Assembly: GCA_009103225.1 (NCBI GenBank)
Contig: RHPI01002048.1
Span: 244,971-308,970 of the forward strand
Reading direction: 5' to 3'
Source: Chlorokybus atmophyticus
Taxonomy: Eukaryota; Streptophyta; Chlorokybophyceae; Chlorokybales; Chlorokybaceae
DNA length: 64,000 bases
Below the pieces are notes generated by a model, which did no database searches, was not told the origin of the DNA, and worked only from the letters and a program-made list of their open reading frames with translations. The translations under genes were made by a program, and so were the position numbers. Below are positions 1 to 9,713 of the stretch, piece by piece. Positions within the stretch are counted from its first letter, which is position 1; each line of letters opens with the position of its first letter.

Positions 1-43
1 GGGGGGGACACCTGTTCACATGCGTTATGCACACGCAGACCTG

Positions 44-134
44 CCTCATAGGCCGCACTGGTCAGTGCGGTCTGTGAGCCAGCCCATAGCAACTGCCTCA
101 TAGGCCGCACTGGACAGTGCAGCCTATGAGGCAG
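44..134. repeat. Two adjacent related hairpins
   Basis: Two copies of a motif reading CTCATAGGCCGCAC are each followed after a 4-6 base loop by a near-complement, giving hairpins at about 45-78 and 93-134. The second has arms of about 18-20 bp with one mismatch. No ORF or known family accompanies them. They may be a small foldback repeat; the function is unknown. Confidence 0.6.
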
Positions 135-1639
135 ATGCCATAGGCCTATAGCCTAATTTCAACAAGTGTGCATGTTCATGCGTGTGTGATACAGAACACA
201 TGCTTGCACATGCCCGTGTGCATGTGCTTGCATGTGCATACGTATGCGGTGCGCTTTACGCCTTCACGTGCGTATGCTTTTGCTTGGCCAAGTGGGTGGG
301 TGAGTGCGTGAAGAAGGTTCGTGTTACGTAGTACATGTGGCTGTAGGAGTAAAGTACAAGCAAATACGTCTGCAAGCTGGACACGCAGTTGGACGCATGC
401 ATGCATGACCATACAACAGAAACCCTTACATACGTGTGTGCTAGCCAGCTGTGCATGTGCATATCTGATTTTCAACGTACAGAAAATCTGCCAAGTATGT
501 GGGCTTCTCGATATATTGACGGCGGGTCCTTCCAGCACAGGTTGGGTGACCACTTGGAAAAGCTCCATCTGCACATAGTGCGTGTAAGGAGAGTTGTGTT
601 GGGAGGNGGGGGGCGCGGGGTGGATGTTTTCATTAGACACATCGAAAACGACAAAACCAACAGCAGGGGAGACAGCAACAACGACGATAACAACCCATTG
701 ACAAAATAAAAAATTGACGATAGCAACAGTCGCTCTTCCCACTGCAACGGCTGCTGCCAGTACAGCTGATTCTTTGCAAGCTATGCAGTCCGCTGCATAG
801 CTTGCAAAGTATGACAGCCGCAGCTAGAAGCAAGCTTTAAAGTAGTGCGGCAATTGTTAATGCATTTGTTTCCAGGATGAAAGCATGCATGCCAAGGCAG
901 CAGCAACGCTAACCAACAATGTAAATGGGGGGAAGCTGTCAGTGGCTTGCTGAGCAGTACAAACGACAATGAGACCGACAAGACAAAGAAACTACGGTGA
1001 GTAATCAACAGCCGCCCACTTGCACGCTTCCCCATGGTCGCTGTGCAGAAGTAAAGCATATGTTGTTTGCAGCACAGCAGCACTCACCGTGTCCACTTTG
1101 CGACAATGCAGGATACGGTGAGGTTGATTGTCTATAGATCACTCTACTAGTGCTTGTAAGCTGTGCCGCCAGCATGCAAGCGCCACCTCCGCCGCCTCCA
1201 GCTTGTGGGCGGCATCACCGTCAGTAGAGGCGGCAAGGCAATGCATGGCATGGCCGGCTTGGACTTATCGTATGCTTACACCTGTACTTGCTGACGTGTG
1301 CAAGGCGCAAGCCGCGACTTGCTCGCGTCAGCAAGTAAGCACAAGCGACTTGCGGCTCGTCTACCCTGGTCCTGGTACGCTATACTTAATGCAATGCGGT
1401 ACATGTGAATTGCGCGTCTAGTGCAAGTCGGAGTCGGAACCATCGACGGGGCTCTGGACACCCGCGCGGGGTCGCGACCGGCGGCATTGTCCGGGGATCG
1501 AGCCGCGCTGCCGGCACCCCGCCGGCCGCGCGGTTAACCGCGCTGACCGCGCGTCGGCGGAGGGCAGCGCCGAGCGCCGACGAGGGCGAGCGCCGACCAA
1601 CGTGTAAATTACATCAAAAGGCATATAGTATATACCTCG
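135..1639. other. Intergenic, no gene recognised; GC-rich block at its end
   Basis: No reading frame here resembles a protein family. The stretch holds a perfect 16-bp-arm hairpin at 772-809 (6-base loop) and a very GC- and CpG-rich block at about 1440-1605, with repeated GCGCCGACGAGGGCGAGC-like units. The GC block ends almost at the edge of the AT microsatellite that follows. One base at 607 is N. Confidence 0.5.
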
Positions 1640-1645
1640 CATAAA

Positions 1646-2180
1646 GCAATATATATATATATGTACATAATTACATATATGTATATATATGCATATGTAC
1701 ATATATGTATGTAAGTATATCCATATATGTACATATATATATATATGTGTATATATGTATGTATATATATTTGTACATATATATATACATACATATATGT
1801 ATATATATACATATATGTATATATATACATATATGCATACATATATATGTATATATGTATATATGTACATATATGTACATATATATATGTGTATATATGT
1901 ATGTATATATATATACATACATATATGTACATATATACATATATGCATACATATATACATATATATGTATATATGTATATATGTATGCATATATGTATAT
2001 ATGTACATATACACATATATACCTATATATATGCACATATATACATATATATATAGTATATATACATTCAATGTATATATACATTCAATGTATAAATAGT
2101 ATATATGTACATATATACATATATGTATATATGTATATACATATATGCGTGTATATATATATATATATGTATACATGTAA
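1646..2180. repeat. AT-rich alternating purine-pyrimidine microsatellite
   Basis: About 535 bases of TATATGTA/CATATATG units with strict purine-pyrimidine alternation. It leaves all six frames largely open, which gives long Tyr/Ile/His/Met-only ORFs that are not genes. Such DNA can form cruciforms or Z-like helices. No repeat beyond the microsatellite is seen. Confidence 0.95.
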
Positions 2181-2471
2181 GCATACAAGTGTATAAATAC
2201 ATAATCAATATGCAACAAGTTTTCATATTGTGCAGATCTGCATACATGCATATGTGAATGCGTGCGTGCGTGTGTGCGCGGGCATGTGCGCGCGTGTGTG
2301 TGTCCCAAAATACACGTACGCAGTACATCCAATATGTACTCAGATATAGTTACATGTGTATATATATAATCATTTCACGGTAGTGTTCCCTTAGAGCAAA
2401 TTCCCGGAGCATGGCAAAGCATGTTGTGCGCGTGCGCACATGTGCAGAGCCTCGCAAGCACATGATATCAA

Positions 2472-3888
2472 CTAAGCACTATCAGCATTGTGCTTTGGCC
2501 GTAACATATCAATCAACTCTGCAACAGTCAATGGTCGAAAACTCTTGTCACAAGGCTTCTGCTGTTGCTCACGCATGTGATCCAATCGCTGCGCTGCCTC
2601 CTCTTCACTCACACCCTCCTTCACTGCCATCTCCTTGATGGCTTTGTACAAAACGTTGCACTTGCCATAGTGCGTCTTCATTCTGTTGTCGCCGGCTCGC
2701 CATGTGGTCTTGAACCTTGCATCCAACTCGCGCACAGCAGGACCACCGTCGATCCCCTCGCTGTACTCTTTCCAAACAGCTGCAACCGTTGGCAGCTTCA
2801 ACTTCATTTGATACTTGATAGGCACAGATGTGGCAACATGTGCTGCGGTTGAAGTGGACGGGGCTGCGTCCTCGTGTGGCTTTGGCTCGTTCGCGCGTGC
2901 TCGCTTGCATGAAGGTGACTTTGTGATATTAGGGGAAGTAGGAGTTGGGGATGATAGCGACTTCCTTGGCAGGGGAACGTTGAGGTTGTGCAGACCGTTG
3001 TGCAGACTCTCAATGAGAGACACGACCACCTTCAGTTGTGTCTTGGTTTCTGCAAATCCCGTCTCCACAATAGAGTTCAAGCGTTGTACCTTGCTCGCCA
3101 CATCAACGATGCGATCCGAAATCGTTGTTGACAGTGCATAGCTCCCTTGCAAGATCAAAGCCAACTGTGAACAGGCTTCAAGTCAGTATAAAAAGCAACA
3201 CAAGTCACATACTCGAGCATCTACTTATGTTGAAATGCACACATATGCTTACCCGATCAGGCAAGTGTTGGTTTTCGGCTCGTTCCTCTTACATGGATAA
3301 ATTGTGCGCAGTGACGACGGGTGTTGCCCACTCGTCAAATTCGGGGTTGTTGAAAATGTCATGTTGGCAAATCGCCAGCGCATCAAGACCGAGAATGCTA
3401 GCACCCATCAATTGCACTCTACCGCTGCGCATGATGGCTACATCCTGTTGCAAACAACGAAGGCATATGTTATGCACAGCTTATGTCACCTGCTCGGTCA
3501 CATGTGCATACCTGAGCAATGACGTCCCGAAAATAATCCAACATCTCAAGATGCTTGTGCGCTGCCAGATCCTTGACCTCTCCTTCAAAGTTGCGCTGCA
3601 CAATACACACGTTACACTCATGTCACGCACAAGTTACACATGCACACGCATGTGTACGCGCATACGCGCGCATGCATGCGCGCGTTGCTAATGACATACC
3701 TGTAATACTTCAGCAAACCGTCTGTCAAGGTCAGGAAAGATTTGCTTCCGCATGGAATCTGGCAATGTAAACCGCGATCGAGCCAGCACATGTTTTGACT
3801 CATGATTACGAGGTCCGTATCCAGCCACTACTGCACACGTTGCCACATGTAGCTGTGTCCAGTACGACTTGTTAGAATGGTCATTATT
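2472..3888 (-). pseudogene. Crypton-type tyrosine recombinase, C-terminal half (GCR1_C domain)
   Basis: This is the 3' half of a spliced minus-strand gene. Plausible exons are 3700-3888, 3522-3595, 3293-3444 and 2472-3164, each with GT-AG borders. The first encodes the tail of a tyrosine recombinase: motif GRWNND, then a nucleophile-context SYW, VAGYG and a conserved IFP-containing segment. The last exon (about 230 residues) has a serine/proline linker and ends in a GCR1_C-like DNA-binding domain (VWKEYSEGIDGGPAVREL, later TTWR). Tyrosine recombinase plus GCR1_C is the known domain pair of Crypton DNA transposons and of fungal Ndc10-related proteins. The gene is cut at 3888 by the retrotransposon; the other half resumes at 14974, and removing the insertion with one target-duplication copy restores the frame. 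Exon borders are inferred by eye. Confidence 0.82.
3884..3887. repeat. Target-site duplication, left copy (TTAT)
   Basis: The element ends in CA (minus strand) at 3888 and is followed by ATAA on the minus strand; the same ATAA precedes its TG start at 14973. Micro-homology makes the true length 4 to 6 bp. Collapsing the two copies gives an uninterrupted GRWNND motif in the Crypton recombinase, which supports these exact borders. Confidence 0.75.
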
Positions 3889-4127
3889 GTCGGGTCGAGG
3901 GGAGTCGAGGGTCACGCTGTCTTGGACAGCTGCATGGACAGCTATGTGCTGGACATGCTGCTGCGCCACCTGGGTGACGCGTAGCAAGAACAGAAAGATG
4001 ACCTCCACCCTCATGGTGACAAGTGCTTCGTGCAGCTGGGGTGCTGCTGCTGGGTAGTACGGGCAGATGGAGTCGGTGTTTTCCCTAAGAACATGCTGTG
4101 CCGTAGCATACAAAGTCAACAAGCCAC
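3888..4127 (-). repeat. Terminal repeat B2 (outer right-hand part of split repeat)
   Basis: About 240 bp, nearly identical (about 6 differences by eye) to the block at 4718-4963. On the minus strand it starts TGGCTTGTTGAC and ends CCCGACA at the element border. It follows repeat A2 directly, so the 3' end of the element reads B1-A2-B2. Confidence 0.9.
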
Positions 4128-4717
4128 TACTATGGGTAGTGCTGTTTACACAGTTCTTTGCGTGAGTGGGAGAGGAATTACACTGTTAAGTGAGGTGAAT
4201 GAGCAAGCAACACGTGGATGCTATGCCCTGACTGATGCCAACAAGCACACCGCGACCAAGTACACAAAGCTCACAGCAAGAACAAGCACAGTGCACAAGA
4301 ACATGCACAGGCTCTCACACGGTGAGGGGATTCTTGGGAACCAGGACGGTGTGTTCGTAGTTCAAGTCGCTTCACAAGCTCTTAGCTTTCTCACTTACAG
4401 TGTCACCAGCTGATCCGGTGAACACTGTGCCTACTTATACAAGTCAACTCATGACTGTCCAGAACATGAGCTAACGGTCATATTGAGGCTATTTCCACAA
4501 GAAATGCCCACTCGATATAGAACCAGACTTATAACTGCACTCACAACTGAACAGCTACGCGCGGTGCCTATGCAGGCTATGGTCACGAGCTACTCTAGGG
4601 ACATGACCTAGCTACTGGTCAGAGGCGCGTGCGGGTTGCCATGCTGGTAAGCCGGGCGAGGGTCTCGCTGTAGGCATGCCCGATGACGACTGGCATGCTT
4701 GGGCGATAGGCATGACA
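4114..4717 (-). repeat. Internal copy A2 of the 603-bp repeat
   Basis: Matches 14371-14973 over its whole length with about 9 substitutions. On the minus strand it starts TGTCATGCC, carries a TATAAG box (4434-4439) and the GGTGACACTGTAAG motif (4394-4407), and runs into B2 with a shared 13-14 base overlap. It is separated from B1 only by the dinucleotide GC, giving a CA-GC-TG junction. Confidence 0.92.
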
Positions 4718-4963
4718 GCTGTCGGGTCAAGGGGAGTCGAGGGTCACGCTGTCTCGGACAGCTGCATGGACAGCCATATTGTGCTGGACATGCTGCTGCA
4801 CCACCTGGGTGACGCGTAGCAAGAACAGAAAGATGACCTCCACCCTCATGGTGACAAGTGCTTCGTGCAGCTGGGGTGCTGCTGCTGGGTAGTACGGGCA
4901 GATGGAGTCGGTGTTTTCCCTAAGAACATGCTGTGCCGTAGCATACAGAGTCAACAAGCCACC
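4718..4963 (-). repeat. Internal repeat B1, next to the polypurine tract
   Basis: Second copy of the 240-bp B unit. It begins with TGG directly after the G-rich tract at 4963-4971, as the U3 start of a 3' LTR would, and ends CCCGACA. Together, B1 plus A2 forms the LTR expected from the PPT and primer-site positions, but the integrated element is opened at the B/A junction instead. Confidence 0.9.
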
Positions 4964-4971
4964 CCCCCTGG
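4963..4971 (-). other. Polypurine tract candidate
   Basis: On the minus strand the sequence AGGGGGGG lies downstream of the Pol stop and immediately before TGGCTTG at the start of repeat B1. Position and composition fit the plus-strand primer of LTR retrotransposons. The purine run is short, so the assignment rests mainly on location. Confidence 0.6.
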
Positions 4972-5006
4972 GCTCTGGGGAAGGTTCCAGCTCCAGAGCT
5001 CAGCTG

Positions 5007-8000
5007 CTAGCGCAAGTGAGGAGGGCCGTTGGTACGGCAGTCGTCGCACCAATATTCTTCCATAGGTATCGTGTCCAAAGGTGGCTCCAGGCAGTAGCAA
5101 TGCAGGCCTTTGTTGCCATCGCAGAGCATCATGAGTGCGTCGTCGCCGGCGCTGCCGCAGTGTTCACAGCGTGTGCTGCGCGCCGGACGAGGGTGCTGGA
5201 TACGCCCGAAGCCGGCTACGTAAGGGAGGTGACATGGCGCACAGTTCACCATGTTGTCCTTCGACCTTTCTCCGTTTTGACTAAGGAGGTCCAGCACCCC
5301 TGTGGGGTACACTTTGAGTACCTTGTAGACGGTGCGGCCTACGGAGGTGTCAAGCGTGTCTTTGGTGGCTGCCATGCGATAGGCAAAGTCCCCCGCTTGG
5401 AATCGCCGTTGGCGCTCCTTGTAAAAGCCGCTGCGTACGCGCTCGTAGCGCAGCGTGTCGCGATGCTGCGCGATGCGCAGATTGTTGAAGGCCATGGGGA
5501 CGGTGCGCTCGAAAAGTGCGGCGCGCGTGGTGATGTCGTGGTGCATCCAGTCAGGGTCGTCGAGGTTGTTCACGACGCGATCCACCTCCTGTTGCGCACG
5601 GAAGGGGAGCAATGGTGGTCGCCCAAACAACAGGTAGTACGGGCTGTACTCCCGCAGAGCTGCCTGTTTTGACAACCGATACCCAAGGGCCACCCATGGT
5701 AGGTGGTCATCCCAAGTGTCCTTCTTGTACTCCAACACGTATTTGCGGAGTGCCTTCTTGATGGTCTGTACCGTCCGCTCGGCGAGGCCGTCGGCTTGAG
5801 GGTGATCACGCGAGGTACGGCGGTGGTCGATGTAACATTTGTCCAAGAGGGTGTCGAATTCCCCTCTGAACTCAGTACCTTGGTCGGTGATGACCTCGGC
5901 GCAGCTGCCAAAGCGGCTGAGAACGTGAGAGAGGAAGGCTTGAGACACCCCCCTGCTGCTCTTGTCGGGTAATGGCACCAGCTCCACCCATTTGGAGAAG
6001 TGCTCAATCATGACCAGGATGTAACGGTTGCCACGTGCTGAGGGTGCCAAGTCCCCCAAGATGTCGAGTCCCCATCGGTAAAAGAGACCGGAGATGGGGA
6101 GTGGGTGCAAGGTGGCGCTACGCGTGTTGAGGCTGGCACGCACCATGTCACACTGCTGGCAGTGGCTGACGAACCTTTGCACCTGTTTTGTTAATCCATA
6201 CCACCAATATTGTGCTCTCACTAGACTGACCGTGCGCTTGACACCAAAGTGTCCAAGCTCAGTGTGGAGGGAAGTGATGATGTCCTCGCGTGTGACTGGT
6301 GTCGGCACTTCCTTGTCTTCGTCGTGGAAGCGGCGATACAGCTTGTCACCTGCCCATCGATAGTGACGGGTGCGTTGATTGACCCGGTCCTTCTCTCGAG
6401 CGCTCATGCCAGAGGGGAGATGGCCACGTTGAAGAAAGGAGAGTGATGGCTTGTCGTGCCATATGTCCTGCCTGGTGTCAGTGGACGCCAGCTCTGTGTC
6501 ATCGACGTCAATGTCGGCTGCGTGGGCGTCTCCCAAGGGTGTGATTGCCGCAGGGTCGGTAGACTCAAGGGCAGGGTTCTCCTCTACCACTGCTGAGGTT
6601 GTGGTGTTGGTGTTGCGCCCTGAGCGCAACGCGGCAGCAGCAAACATGGCTGCCATGGTGGGAGCTGTTGCTGCAGGGATGAGCTCATGCCGCGCTCCAG
6701 TTGCGTCGTTGGTGCTGAGGTGGGGGTTGCGACTGAGGCCATCGGCGTCTTGGTTGGTGAGGCCAGCGCGGTGGTCAATCTCGAAGTCGTATTCCTGTAA
6801 CAGCAGGGCCCATCGAGCAAGTTTCCCTGTCAGATGTTGGTTGGTCATCAGCCACTTGAGGGGCTGATAATCGGTGATCAGTTGGAACTGTCGACCAAAG
6901 AGGAAAGGTCGGAAGAAGGAGATGGCCCACACTGCAGCGAGGCATTCCCCTTTATAGCTGCTGTAGTTGGCCTCGGCGCTGTTGTTGCTTCGGCTGGCGT
7001 ATGCCACCACCCGCTCCTTCTTGTGCTCATCGTGCTGCACCAGCACCGCTCCCATCCCCAGCTTGCTCCAGTCGGTGTGAAGGATGAAAGGCTTGGCGTA
7101 GTCCGGACGTTGAAGGATGGGAGCGCTGGTGAGTCTGCTCTTCAGCTCCTCGAAGGCCTGCTGTTGCGGCTCCTTCCACGCGAACTCCACCTCCTTTTTC
7201 AGTAGCTCGTTGAGGGGCCTTGCGATCTTCGCGAAGTCCTTCACGAATCGGCGATAATAGTTGGCAAGTCCCAAGAAAGCGCGCAGGCGCGTGAGGTCTG
7301 TCGGGGCAGGGATAGCTGCCAGAGCCTCTACTTTTGCCTGCTGCACATACACACCATGGGGCACAATCATGTGCCCTAAGTACGGCACCTTGTGGGTGAA
7401 GAAGGTACACTTGTCGGGGTGTACGGTCATCCCCACTCCCTTGAGTCGTTCCAGCACCGCTTCGATGTGCTGAAGATGCTCCTCGTTGCTGCGGCTGAAG
7501 ATGAGGATGTCATCGATGTAGCACCGCGCGCAGTCCAACCCCTTCAAGGCTTTGTCCATGACGCGTTGAAACTTGGCGGGGGCATTCTTCAGCCCGAACG
7601 GCATTACCTTCCATTGGTACAACTGTCGGTTGCCCCAGAAGGAGGTCTTGTGCTTGTCCTCATTCTTGATGGCGATCTGGTTGTACCCCTGACGCATGTC
7701 CAGGATGCTGAAGACTGTGCAGTCTCCCACATCATCAAAAATACCCTCTGCTGTGGGCATGGGGTACCGGTCTTGCTTGGTCTTGTTGTTGAGGGGACGA
7801 TAGTCGCCACACATGCGTCGCTCTGTCCAGTTGCCTGCTAAATCCTTCTTCAGGGGCATGACGGTTGCTGCTGCGAAGTCCGATGTGGACTCTTCGATAA
7901 GGCCTGCATCCAGCAGCGCCTTACATCTCTGTTCCACCAAGTCTTCTTCCAACTTGGAGAGCCTGTATTGTCGCCGAAACACCGGCTCAGTGTCCACTAG

Positions 8001-9641
8001 CTCGATGTCCATCTGGTACACCGAACATGTACCCAATTCCTTCACATTGAAGCTGAATTGGCTCCTCCGTATATTGAGGAGAGCCTCCAGCTTCTCTCGA
8101 GTGTCTTCCGTGGCCAACGGGCCAATGGCATGGTCCCAGGAGGTTGCATTGGCAACCACAGGAATGTCCTCCACTGTCACTGCCGCTTGCTCCTCCATGT
8201 GGACCACCTCGAGAGCTGTGTGAGCTGCCTTGGTGTCGACGCGATCAGCCCACCCCCCAGCCAAGTGTTCGAGATCCTCGAAGGACACGTGGCGGTCCGG
8301 CAACGCGAAGCTCAGCTCCAGCAGCCATACCATGCTGTTCTGGTCCATGTCGCGACCAAGCAGCTGGCATTGCTGATTGTCCGTCAGCGATGAACCTGTG
8401 ATGCTGTTGGGGAAGAAGCCCATGGCGCGTTCACGTTCGCGTGCGTTGGGTTCTTCCAACGTGTTGGTGGTCGCATCAAATACCATCCCGTCACCACCGT
8501 TCCGAAATGCGTCGGAGCCCGGGTAGGACACCAATGTGGGGAGTGCGCGACGGGGCTGACCGGGCTGGTTGCACTGGTAGAAGTGGTTGTGGTCATGATG
8601 CAGGACAGGTTGTGATGTGCGGCCGGGGTCAAGGATGTCGTCGACCAGCAGGTTGCGCGGCCGAGCGCTACGCGTGTATTCGGCGGTCATGAGCTCCTCC
8701 ACGGTGGCCAAGTTTGTCCATTTGGCACGTACACGATGTGCGCGCGAGCCATGTCGTGCCGCGTTCACCTTGAGTGGGTGCCCCAGAATCGAGCAAACTT
8801 GTCGGTAGCTGGAGGTCACGTGCGGACGCTTGTCGTCCTCTGAATGCACATTTTTGATGACGTACCCCAGGGGTCTGGAGATCTGGTGGTGTTGAAGGAG
8901 GTGGATGATCCTCATCAGCTCCCAGAACAAGCTGGAGCGAGGGTTGTCGAGGCCTTGTCCCTTGCCTGCCCTGGAGTGCCCTTGGCATTCCCATCCAGCT
9001 ATTAACAGGTCGACATTGCCGAGGGACAGTAGGTGATCTTCAGTGATCAGCCGGACGTCCTGTGGCAATGCTTTGAGGCTGCCTTGCAACGCCGAGAGGG
9101 GTAGTTGACGTGGATACCTGGTGTGCAGTTGGCGTAAGTGGTGCTTGAGGACCGTTTGCGCGTGTGGGTCTGGGTCGCAGTAATAGTATTTGGTAACCTT
9201 CACGCCCGTGTTGAGGACCGCAGCAAGACCACTGCCAATGCCTCCAAACAGCTCCAACACTGTGATGCCCTGTTGCCTACGAATGGTGTGGAATTCCACC
9301 ACTCCGGTGGCCACCATATGGTGGTCCTGCACCTTGACGTGGCTTCGGTAGTTGGGGAAGCGCGTGGTGATCAGTGGGTGGCTGAGCAAGATGTGTGCGT
9401 CCACATGTGCGCGCCAGCGCCGTTCAGCTGGGTCTTGTAATGCTACTTCCACGGTGGCATCCTCCTGCTCCTCGTTGTACGGGATGGGAGAGGGGTCGCC
9501 GGTTTGACACGGGGTTGTGGCACCAGCAACAACTTGCGTCCGAGCACCGTCGTATATGGCCATTACAGCCTTCCGGGTGCGGGCGTGTCTGCGTGTGGCC
9601 ATGGCAGCCATTTTGCGTTGGGCGCGCGTGCGCGAGACCAA
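5007..9641 (-). CDS. Pol polyprotein: DNMT3-like methyltransferase, RT, RNase H, integrase, PHD
   Basis: Open for 1544 codons from a TTG at 9641 (first ATG 9611); it is in frame with the upstream protease ORF. Residues 125-445 (8307-9269) are a cytosine-5 methyltransferase: SAM motif LELFGGIGSG (about 130), catalytic loop GWECQGHS with Cys219, motif VI as IKNV (Lys263 where Glu is expected), and a DNMT3-like motif X (ERERAMGFF...LLGRDMD). RT at about 555-770 has YIDD at 708-711. RNase H acidic residues D857, E899, D924 and D967 are present. Integrase has an HHCC finger (H1126, H1131, C1161, C1164) and D1193, D1253, E1288. Residues 1492-1535 form a PHD finger lacking one zinc ligand. RT, RNase H and INT look intact; the methyltransferase is probably catalytically weakened in this copy. 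TTG initiation is unlikely; readthrough or an upstream fusion is more natural. Confidence 0.95.
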   Translation of the reverse strand: MVSRTRAQRKMAAMATRRHARTRKAVMAIYDGARTQVVAGATTPCQTGDPSPIPYNEEQEDATVEVALQDPAERRWRAHVDAHILLSHPLITTRFPNYRSHVKVQDHHMVATGVVEFHTIRRQQGITVLELFGGIGSGLAAVLNTGVKVTKYYYCDPDPHAQTVLKHHLRQLHTRYPRQLPLSALQGSLKALPQDVRLITEDHLLSLGNVDLLIAGWECQGHSRAGKGQGLDNPRSSLFWELMRIIHLLQHHQISRPLGYVIKNVHSEDDKRPHVTSSYRQVCSILGHPLKVNAARHGSRAHRVRAKWTNLATVEELMTAEYTRSARPRNLLVDDILDPGRTSQPVLHHDHNHFYQCNQPGQPRRALPTLVSYPGSDAFRNGGDGMVFDATTNTLEEPNARERERAMGFFPNSITGSSLTDNQQCQLLGRDMDQNSMVWLLELSFALPDRHVSFEDLEHLAGGWADRVDTKAAHTALEVVHMEEQAAVTVEDIPVVANATSWDHAIGPLATEDTREKLEALLNIRRSQFSFNVKELGTCSVYQMDIELVDTEPVFRRQYRLSKLEEDLVEQRCKALLDAGLIEESTSDFAAATVMPLKKDLAGNWTERRMCGDYRPLNNKTKQDRYPMPTAEGIFDDVGDCTVFSILDMRQGYNQIAIKNEDKHKTSFWGNRQLYQWKVMPFGLKNAPAKFQRVMDKALKGLDCARCYIDDILIFSRSNEEHLQHIEAVLERLKGVGMTVHPDKCTFFTHKVPYLGHMIVPHGVYVQQAKVEALAAIPAPTDLTRLRAFLGLANYYRRFVKDFAKIARPLNELLKKEVEFAWKEPQQQAFEELKSRLTSAPILQRPDYAKPFILHTDWSKLGMGAVLVQHDEHKKERVVAYASRSNNSAEANYSSYKGECLAAVWAISFFRPFLFGRQFQLITDYQPLKWLMTNQHLTGKLARWALLLQEYDFEIDHRAGLTNQDADGLSRNPHLSTNDATGARHELIPAATAPTMAAMFAAAALRSGRNTNTTTSAVVEENPALESTDPAAITPLGDAHAADIDVDDTELASTDTRQDIWHDKPSLSFLQRGHLPSGMSAREKDRVNQRTRHYRWAGDKLYRRFHDEDKEVPTPVTREDIITSLHTELGHFGVKRTVSLVRAQYWWYGLTKQVQRFVSHCQQCDMVRASLNTRSATLHPLPISGLFYRWGLDILGDLAPSARGNRYILVMIEHFSKWVELVPLPDKSSRGVSQAFLSHVLSRFGSCAEVITDQGTEFRGEFDTLLDKCYIDHRRTSRDHPQADGLAERTVQTIKKALRKYVLEYKKDTWDDHLPWVALGYRLSKQAALREYSPYYLLFGRPPLLPFRAQQEVDRVVNNLDDPDWMHHDITTRAALFERTVPMAFNNLRIAQHRDTLRYERVRSGFYKERQRRFQAGDFAYRMAATKDTLDTSVGRTVYKVLKVYPTGVLDLLSQNGERSKDNMVNCAPCHLPYVAGFGRIQHPRPARSTRCEHCGSAGDDALMMLCDGNKGLHCYCLEPPLDTIPMEEYWCDDCRTNGPPHLR

Positions 9642-9713
9642 CTCGAGAGGCAGGAAGCCCTGTACCTCTCCGTCATCCTCATCCCAATGTGGCCGGAACC
9701 ACGCTCGTTCTGT

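Noticed and set aside
1418-2332. Long ORFs of Tyr, Ile, His and Met on both strands
   Set aside because: They arise from the stop-poor AT microsatellite and have no protein-like composition.
2605-2910. Overlapping minus-strand ORFs in other frames over the GCR1_C exon
   Set aside because: Only the frame 2472-3164 gives a recognisable domain.
4902-5672. 256-residue plus-strand ORF
   Set aside because: Antisense to the intact Pol ORF; no domain of its own.
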